Source: Xenopus tropicalis
Lineage: Eukaryota > Chordata > Amphibia > Anura > Pipidae
DNA length: 64,000 bases
NCBI RefSeq assembly: GCF_000004195.4
Contig: NC_030684.2
Coordinates: forward strand, 71,159,392-71,223,391
Reading direction: 5' to 3'
Under the pieces are notes generated by a model, which made no database searches, had not been told where the DNA came from, and worked only from the letters and a program-made list of their open reading frames with translations. This document shows, piece by piece, positions 13,101 to 26,400 of the stretch (position 1 is the first letter of the stretch; each line of letters opens with the position of its first letter). Made by a program: the position numbers and the translations under genes.

Positions 13101-16100
13101 GCCAAGTCGAAGAACGCTGCGATTACCAATCAGACCATTTTTAAGATGCCGGACACCTTCATTACCAATTGCATTATGGCCCAGGTTCAAAGTTTCTAGA
13201 GTCTGAGTATGAGGCTGTAAAAAAAAAAAAATGTCTTCTGTGAAAAAGGAACTAGGCAACAGCAAAAATAAATTGATCAAAGGTTGTGTGTGATGAAGCT
13301 GAAACAAGAAAGAGCACTGGAAGAAATTCTGAACTCAAGTTACCAGTTTTTTCCCCACTCCCTTTCACTTCTACAACACAATGGTTTAGAGACTTACCAG
13401 ACATAGACTCATGTAAACCATGCCAGCATGAGTCAACTGGTTATTCCAAAGGACCAGGGTGACCAGTCCCTGTCGCTGTTCCTTTATTCCCTCACAGATG
13501 TATGACAAACCTAGGTAAAATAACAAGTAGTTGCACAAATCACCATAAATATTAAGACACAGCAGGTCAACTTCTTAGCGTGACAATGTCTTTTCAAGGA
13601 TAGATTTCCAAACTGGGTGGCTGAGCCCAGCTTAATGACCATTCAGTGTGAGATTTATAAGGAAAGCTTAATGCCTGTTCACAATCATGTTTTAATTCCC
13701 ATTATAAAATAGAGATAGTCTGACTAAATGTAAAAAAAAAAAAAAAAAAATTTTGAGAGATGTAATTCCAAAAAAGCCAGAATTCTACTGTTATGAGGTA
13801 GCTAAAAAAAAGTACACAAAATGCATCCAAAAAAATTACTTTTTGGAATATGTCATAATAGTGAACATTTTTCTTACCTGAATCCATAATATGATTGTTC
13901 CGCAGGTCCAAAATCTGGATACAACTGTTGAATTTTAGTAAATTCCCCAACTGAGCAGAATCTTGCAGGCTGTTGAGACGGTTATCAGCAAGGTATAATT
14001 CCCGCAACACTATGTTCATCTTCAGAGCTGTAGCTAAGGTAAGGGGGATTTAAAGTCAGAGCTGAACAGCTGAAAATTAGTGAAACTATCCATATGTGAT
14101 TAGAGAAAGTGAGAGACCCTTTTGTACATATGGACTACAAGTCTATAGAAAGTCCTGGTAAGGTAAGGTTGGGATTTAAGTTGTCTCTAATATAGACTAT
14201 TTAAAAACATAGGATGGATTGTAAATGTGTTCAGTCACAGAATAAGGAAAGTTGCTTAATAGAAGGGTCCATCTCACTCACCCAGTAACATTAAGGGTCT
14301 CCCAGACAGGCTGGTGTTTTCAAGATGTAGTACCGTTAAGCTGCTGCTAATGCGGAGTGCACGGGCCACAAATGGTGCAGAGTGGTCCAATAATGGTGTA
14401 TTGCGTGCATCCAGATACTGCAGACAGTTGGTCTGAGGTATGACACAATGTTATTGTTATATATACACAACAATCAAAGGGGAAATGTCACTGATATAAA
14501 TCTACTATATAAATTCCTCTATAGAGGAATTTTAATAATTCTTTTCCCCCAAACTCAACTTTGCTGTTTTTCAGTAGCATCATATATATATAGCTGCCTT
14601 ACGCTTGAATCAGTCAGTTAGGTGAAATGTGTGCGACTTATATCATTAAACAAAAAATATTGCCAGTGGTCAGTTTGCCTTTAAAATGAGTCCTACACTG
14701 CCTAATGGCATTCTTAGTCTGTAGTGCAATTAAATCAAGTCCCCCAGCAAACAGTGTGACTGACCATGTTCCATTTGCTCAACTCAAGAGTTCAAATACA
14801 ATGAAGGGCCTTGATGTGGCATGTGAGCTTACATATTTTGCTGAAATTATTTTTGAGTACTGGCAATATTTCTTCTTATTTTTGTGTACAAATATTGGCT
14901 TTATTTATTTTATCATTTATCATTTTTAGCACCTGCTCAACTCCAGAATGTGGGTTAGACTGAGCACTGATACAAGGGTGATTCTAGTAGCTGGTCAATG
15001 CCACAGCATGGGATAGACTGAGTGTTGGCGATTTCTTTCTGTATTTTGTGTATAAACAACAATACGTGTGAAGCAAGATTCACTAAACATCCACTGTATT
15101 TCAGTGGACTTTTACAGTAGGCATGGTTCCCTTTAAATACTTCTAACATTTTAAAGGAAAACGTATATTATTTTAATTGTAGTTAGATTCAAAAAGTTTT
15201 TTCCCCTAAGTTTTTAACCAAGTCATGCTTACCTTACGCATCATATGTGCTGCAGCCTGCCAGCCTCTAGTACCAATGTGCTTGTTGAAGGAAATGTTGA
15301 GGTGAGTTGCTGACTCATAATACTCGATCATGTCAAACAGAGCAGAAGCACCCTACAGATATAACATTTTGAAAGCATGAATAATTATTTCTACATTTGC
15401 CTCTAATAAACATTCACGTCAACATACAGAAAGAATATATGATCATATGCATTTATTAAATCCTTACATCCTCATCCAAGTTGGTCTGCTCAAGATCCAC
15501 CATCTTAAACTGCACTCTTTTAAAAATTTCTTCCAGAGCTTCACATGCTTTGTGGTCCAGACGTTCTCCTGTGGAAGAATCCTCAAACTAGTACCGTTAT
15601 GCATAAACCTTGGAACACTATGATGGATAAACAGGAAACAGAACCTACAATATTCAGAGCTGATCAGCTTATCAATAGTCTATTTCAGGACAGAATGAAA
15701 AGAACCAAGTAAATTAAAGGGGTAGTCCACATTTACATTCATTTTAAGTGTGTTAGCAACTTTTGAATTGGTCTAAAAATTTTTTTTTTTTTAAGCTATC
15801 AAATGATTAGCCTTCCTCCTCAGCTTTCACCATGGGTTCACCAACCCAAATATTCAAAAAACGATTGCTCTCTGAGGTTACCATTTTACAGTTTTTGTTA
15901 CTTTTTATAATCTCTCTCTTTAATTCATATTTCAGTCTATCATTAAAATCACTACCTGGTTGCTAGGGTGAATCCCAGTCTGGGCCTGCAGTAACCTCTG
16001 ACAGTATCAACACTTACCAAGGCCAGCTTATCATGAAACAACTTAACATTTATTAGGTCTGTAACCTTGCATTACAGTGAATGAAAAGTCATACAAATGC

Positions 16101-19100
16101 TAACCTTTATCCTAAATCCATGAGTGGCCTTTACATGACCAGCACAAGAGCACGACAAGCACCTCTAGGACAGAGCAGCAAGAGTTCTTACCTTTGAGAT
16201 CCAGAGTTTCAACTCTCCCTGAGAGATCAGTCAAGTCCTGTAAGGAAAATAATTAAAAAATAAATTAAACAAACCTCAACAAATTGAGATACCCCAGCCC
16301 ATATTAAAATTAAAGCTGAACCTGAAAGAGCAGAACAATAAAATTTGTCCTACAGTAGGATATAGAACAACAAATAAACTGTTGCTGTATTGGGTGATTT
16401 GCTTTTTTTTTTAAAGGCAAACAAAAGCAAATCTGTCTATTATATTCCCCACCACCTACAGAGACTTTAAAGGATTTAAAAGGATATGGTTTATACTAAT
16501 ATTAAAAAGGCAATGTCATCACATAATTATACATGAAACATTTCATTTTATGTATAACCTTTAATAGTGTTTTGTTATGTTATGCAAAATAAAGAGGTTT
16601 AGATTTCACACAATTAGTTAATAAATTCAATACATACTAGTTATTTTTTTTGCTACAGCTAAGCCTCCATTGGGAAAACAGGGTACTTGATCCTGCTACA
16701 CAATGGCTCTCAGTGGATATATACAATCCCTAGGTGTTATTCAGCAAGGCACACCCTGTTCATTGTATCCTTGTGCCCAGCTAGGGTGATTGGCACCCCT
16801 CTATCAAAACTCATAAAGCATAAAACTGGCAAAAAATTGCATCTATATGCAGAGAGTTTCCCCTGTTTGTATTGTGTCCTACTATTTATTATACTATTAT
16901 GATCCTATAAAAGCAGGGGAAGCACCCTGCATTTAACTGCTCTGTTATGCAAGTTTTATGCTATGAGGGTATATCTAGAAATGTCTGCAATAAATAAAAA
17001 TAAACTGGATTTCTGTTATTTGCCACAAAAAAGGTAAAAGAAAATAGTAACATGAATGCCTCAGCTCCAACACAGTGGTTGACACAGGATATCGTGCTTA
17101 AATGGTTACACAAGATAAATGTAAACAAGGCACCTGGGCCAGATGGAATACACCCTTGGGTACTAAAAGAGCTAGGGCCAGATTTACAGTGGCCTTTGTT
17201 TCTGATATTCTCAGACTCTCTTTCATCAGGTATGGTACCTAGGGATTGGAAGAAGGCGAATGTCATTCCTATATTTAAAAAGGGAGTAAGATCTCAGCCT
17301 GGCAATTATAGGCCTGTTTGACATCTGTGGTGGACAATTTATTTGAAGGCTTGTTAAGGGATCACATACAAAATTATGTACTGGAGAATGGCATTATGAG
17401 CAGTAATCAGCATTGCTTTATGAAGGACAGGTCATGTCAGACCAATTTAATTGCTTTTTATGATGAGGTAAGTAAGAAGCTGGACAGTGGGGATGCAGTA
17501 GTTATAATCTATTTGGATTCTGCCAAAGCATTTGATACCATTCCCCACAAACGACTGCTTTCTAAACTAAGGTCTATTGGTCTTAGTGAAGTCATTTGTA
17601 CATGGATAGAAAACTGGCTACAGGATCAGGTACAGAAGGTGGTTGTTAATGGTACATTCTCTACTTGGAGTAAGGTTCTCAGTGAGGTCCCTCAGGGTTT
17701 TGTACTGGGTCCACTTTTGTTTAACTTGTTCATTAATGACTTGGGGGAGGGTATTATAAGCAATGTATCAGTGTTTGCAGATGATACAAAACTCTGCAGA
17801 CCAGTCAATTCTATCCAGGATGTGGCATCCTTGCAGCAGGATCTTGACCAACTGGCAATCTGGGCGGCTAAGTGCCAGATGAGAGTTAATGTGGATAAAT
17901 GTAAGGTTATGCACCGGGGATGTAAAAATATGCAAGCCACTTATACCCTTAATGGGACTGCACTAGGCAAATCCATAATGGAGAAGGACCTTGGAGTCCT
18001 TGTAGATAATAAACTTGGCTGTAGCAAGCAATGCCAGGAAGCAGCTGCAAGGGCAAACAAGGTATTGAGCTGTATTAAAAGGGGTATAGATTCACGGGAG
18101 GATGGTGTTATTCTTCCCCTTTACAGAGCACTGGTAAGGTCCCTATTTAGAATATGCTGTTCAGTTTTGGTCTCCAGTGCTCAAACGGGATATTATTGAA
18201 TTCGAGAGGGTCCAGAGAAGGGCAACTAAGCTGGTAAAGGGTATGGAAAATCTCAGTTATGAAGAAAGACTGGCCAAGTTGGGTCTGTTTACACAAGGGG
18301 AGAGGCGCTTAAGAGGTAACATGATAACTATGTATGAATATATAAGGGGATCATATAATAACCTCTCTAATGTTTTATTTACCAGTAGGTCCTTCCAACA
18401 GACACAAGGGCACCCACTCCGTTTAGAAGAAGGGAGGTTCCATTTAAATATTCCGAAAGGTTTTTTTTTACTGTGAGAGCTTTGAAGTTGTAGAATTCCC
18501 TCCCCGAATCAGTCGTACTGGCTGATACATTATATAGCTTTAAGAAGGGGCTGGATGGATTCTTAGCAAGTGAGGGAATACAGGGTTATGGGAGATAGCT
18601 CTTAGTACAAAAGAAAACCAAAAAAACTAAAATAATGTGGTCGCATAAGTGTGCACACCCTCTTCTAACTGGGGATGTAGCTGTGTTCAGAATTAAGCAA
18701 TCACATTCAAAATCATGTTAAATAGGAGTCAGCATACACCTGCCATCATTTAAAGTGCCTCTGATTAACCCCAAATAAAGTTCAGCTGCTCTAGTTGGTC
18801 TTTCCTGGTCCACAGAGAGCTTCCAAAGCATCACAGGGATCTCATTGTTAAACGATACCAGTCAGGAGAAGGGTACAAAAGAATTTCCAAGGCATTAGAT
18901 ATACCATGGAACACAGTGAAGCAGTGGCTGTTTTTCTTCAGCTGGAACTGGGGCCTTAGTTAAGATAGAGGGAATTATGACCAGTTCCAAATACCAGTCA
19001 ATATTGGCACAAAACCTTCAGGCTTCTGCTAGAAAGCTGAACATGAGGAGGAACTTCATCTTTCAGCATGACAACGACCCAAAGCATACATCCAAATCAA

Positions 19101-19888
19101 CAAAGGAATGGCTTCACCGGAAGAAGATTAAAGTTTCAGAATGGCCCAGCCAGAGCCCAGACCTGAATTCAATTGAAAATCTGTGGGGTGATCTGAAGAG
19201 GGCTGTGCCCAGGAGAAGCCCTCGCCATCTGACAGATTTGGAGTGTTTCTGCAAAGAAGAGTGGGCAAATCTTGCAAAGTCAAAATGTGCCATGCTGATA
19301 GACTCATACCCAAAAAGGCTGAGTGCTGTATTAAAATCAAAAGGTGCTTCAACAAAGTATTAGTTTAAGGGTGTGCACACTTATGCAACCACATTATTTT
19401 AGTTTTTTTGGTTTTCTTCCCTCCCTCTAAAAGATTTCAGTTTGTTTTTCAATTGAGTGGTACAGTTTATAGGTCACATTAAAGGTGGAAAAAGTTCTGA
19501 AATTATATATCTTTGTCTCATTTTTGTACAGCACAGGAACCTGACATTTTATCAGGGGTGTGTAGACTTTATATATCCACTGTACTATTCATTACAGAAA
19601 TTTTAGTCATAATTTTTTATTATTAAGTGAAAGCAAAAAACCTATCAAGAAAATATGCCAAATTCATACAGTAACAGCAATGATTGCGGAGACCTGCAAC
19701 TATTACAGTAATTCCAAAGTGAAGTTTCAAATGGGCGAGGTAAGGGTGTTGTCCATGAGGCAGTAAAAAATGCTTGACAACAAATATTTTAACTAAAGAC
19801 TGTGGTAGAGTTTGGTCCTTAAAGTTACAGCTGTCTTCATAGATTCAATAACAGTGCCTATCATTTTCAACCAATAGCATAGTGATCC

Positions 19889-19942
<54 letters not shown>

Positions 19943-20153
19943 ATATATATATATATATATATATATATTAGTCCTGATGGTGTCTGCACTCCAAGGCTTT
20001 AGTATTCTGTGGGGTGCACAGCCAAAATCTGAGTATTTAGTATGAAATAATCCATGGCCGGCACACCCTTACAATTCAAAAATTTTTTTTTATTGAAAAC
20101 TCATTGTTTAAAAACCAACGTTTCGGTCCTCATTAGGACCTTTATCAAGGATG

Positions 20154-20214
<61 letters not shown>

Positions 20215-23200
20215 CCATATGAATCTGATGCATCCTATATGCATCAGATTCAATAACAGCTGTTTATCATTTTCAACCAATAGCATAGTGATCCTATATG
20301 CATCATTTTTGATGCAGATCACAGTAAAATGATAAAAAGAAATAACAAAAGAGAAAGTTATTCTCACCACTAAACTTTATTTACATTTCAAAGCGACAAA
20401 GATGTTTAGCAAAAGTTTGCATTTTTGTAATAACAAATGGACAAATGTGTCCACTTTTTAAAATGTGTAGTTTCCAAAACCATACATATTTCTACAAATG
20501 TTATAACATCTAAGTGAAAGAAGATTTTACAACACATAAAATCACAGGCTGTGTATTGTGTTAGCAGGGCCCAAGTGTCAGCTATGAAAATACATAAGCC
20601 CCATATATAGTCATATAATAGACAGTTGCTGAAATCTATGGCATTTCTGAGTAAACTAAAAGTTGCCCGCAGGATATGCCTCTAAAGCGAAATTGTGCAA
20701 AATGTTAAAAACCTGCTTCTCAGGTATTTTGGCTTTTGTGTGTTACTGGACTCGTGCACTAGATCAAGTTATTATGGCACGAGCCAGCACGGCTCAAGAG
20801 TTATTGCTGAGAGAAACAAGTATGTTTGAAGTTTCTGTCCCTAGATGTACCCTATAGAACAGCATACTTTTTCAGGGGACCGGAGAAAATGGTGTAAAAT
20901 CAGGGAAAATGGAAAATGCATTATATATTGCTGGGACCACAAGAAAGATATAAAATTAAGTTTTCACTGCACATACCTGAGCCGTACATTTATTTTTGCC
21001 ACCATGAGAAAAGAGGCAAACTCCCCACTTTCCCTGTTTATATATGTGATTTAGCTGTGCTAATAAGCCCAATAAGTTTTAGATATAATGGGCAGACTTA
21101 CCTCTAGCTGTCGGATAAGTTTTGGAATTTGCTTGCAGTTGAGCTTCTGGCAGGCCTGGGTATAGGATGTGATCACATCATTCACTGTAACATTCTGAGC
21201 TGGGGTTGGAAAGAGAATCTGTCAGGTTCTGTACAATGGGAAGGGATCTAGGCTACCCTAAAGCACATATATGGGCAATACTGTACCAGTAGTAAAGCAG
21301 TTCCCTGAATGGCCTTACAGAGCATCAGCCATGTAACAAAAAAAGAAAACAGAACCTGTACACACTACAAAGTGAAAGGATGCTTATACCATTTATTGTC
21401 TGATAACACCTGACATTAAAGAAATGTAAACATTTAAAGGAGAAGGAAAGGTAAGTAAGCTTTATCTAAGTAAGCTTTATCATAAAGGTCTATGTAAATA
21501 CAGCCATAAGCACTCACAGAAACGCTGCACTGACTTCTCTGAAAAAAGATTACCGTATATACTCGAGTATAAGCTGATCCGAATATAAGCTGACGTACCT
21601 AATTTTACCTAAGAAAACCGGATAAACTTATTGACTTGAGTATAAGCCTAGGGTGGGAAATGCAGCAGCTACTGATAAGTTTCAATAATCAGTTTGATTG
21701 GTATCAACAATGTGTTCAATTTTAAATTACCGTAAGTAATAATAATTAACAGTATTCATCTGTATTAGCAATGCTGATCACATGATATGGATATACCTGA
21801 TCAGCATTGCTAATAATGGAATATACTGTACTAAGGTACTAATTAAAGGTAATTTTTGATTGAATAAAGTTAAATACACATGAAATGTGTTTAACTTCAA
21901 TCAAGTATGATTAACTATAATTAGGATCTATAGGCATCTACTATAATGGGAACCGTTATATTATATACTGTATAAAGATATATATCTATATGGCAAGTAC
22001 CTGGAAGACGAGTCCATGATTAACTGAAGGGGCACGTGATGTCACTTCTGCCCCAGGGAGCGCACAGAAGAGCACACAGGTAGAAGGATAATGCTCAGCC
22101 TCAGCGCTTCCTATCACAGCACCAAGCTGCTGTTGGAAGCAGAGAGCGGGACTGAAGGAACTTATTGCGAGTGCTGGTATGTAAGACTGCAGGAGTTTTT
22201 CACTGTCGATGCTGCGCGTGTGGGGCTTTAGCGATGGTTGCGGGTGCAGGAATCACTAGCAGGGGGTCGACTTATATTTGAGTACTCAAGTATAAGCCGA
22301 GGGTGAATTTTTCAGCACATTTTTTGTGTTGAAAAACTCGGCTTATACTTAAGTATACGGTAGTTGTGTCTGTAATTCCTGTGCCACAGACACGCAGCTT
22401 TCTTTTCTCTGCTCTCTCCTGCTCCCCCCTCCCTCAAGAATGCTAAGAACTCACTCCCCCTTCTTAGGAATGTAGATCTGAGCCAATCAGCAGGAAGCTG
22501 ACTCATAGGGGCAGATTTATCAAAACACGAGTTTGAATCCCAAATGGGAAAAATTCAGATTGGAAACAAAAAATTCTGAAGATCGCAAATATTATGAAAA
22601 TGCTTATGAAAAAATCGTATTAATCACGATAATATCGTATTGACGATCTGAAAGTCACAAAATTTTCATACCAAACGATTGTAAGCAGTGGCAAGCGCAA
22701 GCGTAGAAAAAGTCGCAAAAGTGCCGAAAAAGTTGCACAAGCATCGTAAAAGTCGTGCAAGGTACGAAAAAGTTGTGGAAAATACGATTGGACTGATCAA
22801 ACGAATGCTCGGAGTGTTCGTGGATAAGTAAATGTACCCCATAGTCTTACTAACTGAGCATGTTTAGTTTGGTCTACATATCTGAGCAGGAGTGAGGCAT
22901 TATGGGAACTTTCTTTACACAGCTCAGGTTTTTTTCTTCCTGTTTGGCTTCTGATCATCTGAACAGGTGAAATATGGGGAGACTTAAGGGCACTATTGAG
23001 ACAACTGAAGGTATGCCTGCAGCTTGAGATTAACTCTTTACTAGCCTTTCCTTCTCCTTTAAAATAAATTAATGGAAAGTTGCTCAAGATACTGTTTGCA
23101 ATGTGCATTCATTTTATATATTTTTTAACTCTAAAGAATATTGTACCCACAGTAACACCTGCTAACCAGCTTACGGGAGCTGTTCTTCGCTCCAGATCAC

Positions 23201-23350
23201 TGGTCAGAAAACTGGTGAGCAAGTGACAATGTTTTTAAAATATTAATTATATTAGCGTATGCTATATAATTAAAAAAAAAAAAAAAATTGCAAACATGCT
23301 TGCTGAGTAACTTTACATTCATTTGTTTTCAAGGTTTATGTTGTGTTTAT

Positions 23351-23440
<90 letters not shown>

Positions 23441-26400
23441 CACACATGTCAACACTCAAGCCTCACCCATCATAAATATTACTACCAAAATTACATTTAA
23501 GGTTACAGATATCTACAAAAAGTACTGGTACATTTTACAATGTCTTTACAGAAAAGCCATAAAAAAAGTTAAAAAAAAAGTTGGCATAATTTTACAGTGA
23601 CTATTTATGAAGCAGATACTGGCACTCTACAATCTACAGTAGGGCATTTTACAATTTAACAAACTGTAAATTCTAACTTTAAAAATAGTATATTTGGACA
23701 TGAAGGACACCAACACAGTGGCCCTATTGGCTTCTTTGGAACTAGTGCCTGTCAGGTAGCATTGCCACCTGCCTGGTAAAAATTATACTTGATTCCAATG
23801 TTATTAACAGAAAAGAAAGTAAAAAATTTAGGAAGGCCAGTATTTTTCCAGAAAAGGTGGCAACCTTTCTATTAGGGCTGCTATCAGCATTAACAGAGCA
23901 GCATCAGGAGAAAAACAACATAAACCTTATGTCACCACTGCTCTTGGTACTGATTTGACACTGTGCCAATACTAGTGCTTGTCAGCACAGCTACTGAAGT
24001 CGGATTCTGCCAATATCATTACAGCAAGGAGGGCAACCATCTCCAAAAGTTACCACAAGTGAAAAATCCAACGTGCCCCATTCGCAGTAGAGGATCAAGC
24101 AGCGCAAATGATCTAGAGCAGAGGATTGGAATTTTTCCAATATATTTTTGAAAGGGAGCAGCATATTAATTGTTTTTAGAAAAAAATTGGCAATTTTCAT
24201 AACTTACAATGAAAGTGTCGAGAGCCTGGTCAGATTGAAGGGGGAAAACTGTGAGCAGTAAAACGTGGGGAAGGTGGAAAGCATGGTTCTTGAAACTGAG
24301 AATTAGTGACGTTATGGCACAGAATGTTGTTCAAGTAAAGGAGCTGGATGGAAAGCTGGTCAGATGATGTTGGTCAAAGGAGCAGCAAAACAGGCAGTGA
24401 AACTTGTATGGAAGCAGAGGATGGGCTTTTCACTATTCACCACTGGGATTTTCCATACTGTCAAACTCGCAGTTATTAAACACACTATTGTGCTTTCTAA
24501 GGAAACATGTTAGCAGCAAATACCATAATACTAAATGCCTTTTCCCAGTTACACTTCATCTACCTCTGCTTCCCAGGCATCCTACAATCAGCCAGACCTG
24601 CAAATCTATGATTAACTATCCTTAGGATGCAACATTCCCCACCTAATACGCTACCAATTCACACTTCCTCATCAACACCTGACCACCAAGTTCTGCTTTT
24701 TATTTTGTACTAGTCTAACAAAATGACAAACCTCTGCTGTTTTTTGTGTAAAGAGGACCTTCTAAAAGGCATACAAATATTTTTTAGCACAGTAACACTC
24801 CCATAGTAAACAGTAATAACGGATTCTATGCTCTTTTGCTTAGAGTATAGCTAGCCAGGTTCCTTAATTAATTCATCTTCTGTGCTCAAGTAGCTTGATT
24901 TATAATTAATCAACCTACAAACAAAGAGGATCAACTTTCTGAAAAGGTAGCCATAGCAATGCTAGATTATTTTAAGATAAAAGTGGGAAAATTACAGAAT
25001 TTTATAAGACACCAAAGGTTTCTCTTTTTTAAATAAAAATAGCTGCATAAGGCTATTCTTACTATGAGGTGAAACATGAGCCATATTAATTGAGTACTAA
25101 AGGTCAGAGAGACCACACCTATGGTTAAAAGGTAACTGTACAATGCAACAGAGAACGTTCAATAAATAAAGATAAAATGCAATCATTTGTCATTGTTGTA
25201 TTGGGGGCAGGAAGTGAAACACAATCCCATGGTCTAACACCTAGTACTATGAGAGCATGGCAGCAAAGCATATATGCCATGTTTTGCTTACACTTTAGTG
25301 CCCACTATGATAAAAACATGTTTGGAAGTCTGCTCTACAGGACTGAATTGCTGCTTGAGCAGAAACTGAATTATCAGTCCTTGAGTACCTGCTTTTTTCT
25401 GATTTGTGCATCAGGAGAGCCAGAGATTTTACTTGACTATGCTCCACAAGCCCAACATATTGGAGATTTACTCATTACATTCAGCAATTGCTTTTTATAA
25501 ACAAATCACTAAATTAAGTTCATTTTTTATACTTTATATATTTTTTTATTTTTTATTGTTTTTGTGTTTTTTTTTTATATATTGTTTAATTTCTTTTACA
25601 AATGCATTTTTTGCAACACTTTGTTTTTTGTAAGGAAACAGAGTAACAGCTGCAGCTCACAGGGAGAAACCAAAAACCAAGCTAGGCAGCCAATGACATT
25701 ATGACAGTATGCATGCGTCAACATTGGCATACTTTTTTCTCTTGCAAAAACTTTAGATTTGATTTTTATTTAAGATAATTTTGCAAACAGATATAAATGC
25801 AACACAAACTCAGATTTTAAAATCTACCCACATATGCTTCTATATTGTACATAAAAATGAGAACCTTTCTAAGCTTGTGTCAGTGCTGCTTTACAGTGAA
25901 AGATCAAAACATTCATTGACATCCTATGACAGTGAACATGCTTATATTTTAAGAAATATTTTAGGTCCAACTATTATTATTATCTGCAACTTTACAGAAA
26001 TCTCTTATCATTAACCTCTGACCATGTCCTAGGAGAGTTTGCAATCCAAACTCCCTGCGTTGGGCAAACACTAACTTGGGTCATTAAAGGGGTTGTTCAC
26101 CTTTACGTTAACTTTCAATATGTTATAGAATGGCCAGTTATAAGTAACTTTTCATTTGGTCTTTATTATTTATTTTTTAAATTATTTGCCTCCTACTTCT
26201 GACTTTTTCCAAATCTCAAATAGGGGTGACTGACTGCAGCAGACAAAAAAACTTATTCTGTAAGGCTCCAGTTTTATTGTTATTAAATTTTATGACTAAT
26301 TTTTCCATTCAGGTCCTCTACTAATCATATACCAGTCTCTCATTTAAACCACTCCCTGGTTGCTAAGGTAATTTAAACCCTAGCAACCAGATAACTGATG

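Larger units (their letters stand above)
21434..23063. repeat. T2-like MITE carrying two other elements
   Basis: The outer ends ttaaaggagaaggaaagg (21434) and cctttccttctcctttaa (to 23063) form one T2-like copy with TTAA at both edges. It has been entered by a TACCGTATA element (21551-22362) and a GGGGCAGATTTATC element (22508-22840). The interior includes ctgagccaatcagcaggaag, as in the 47.5-kb copy. It lies in intron 1 of ppp1r37. Confidence 0.75.
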
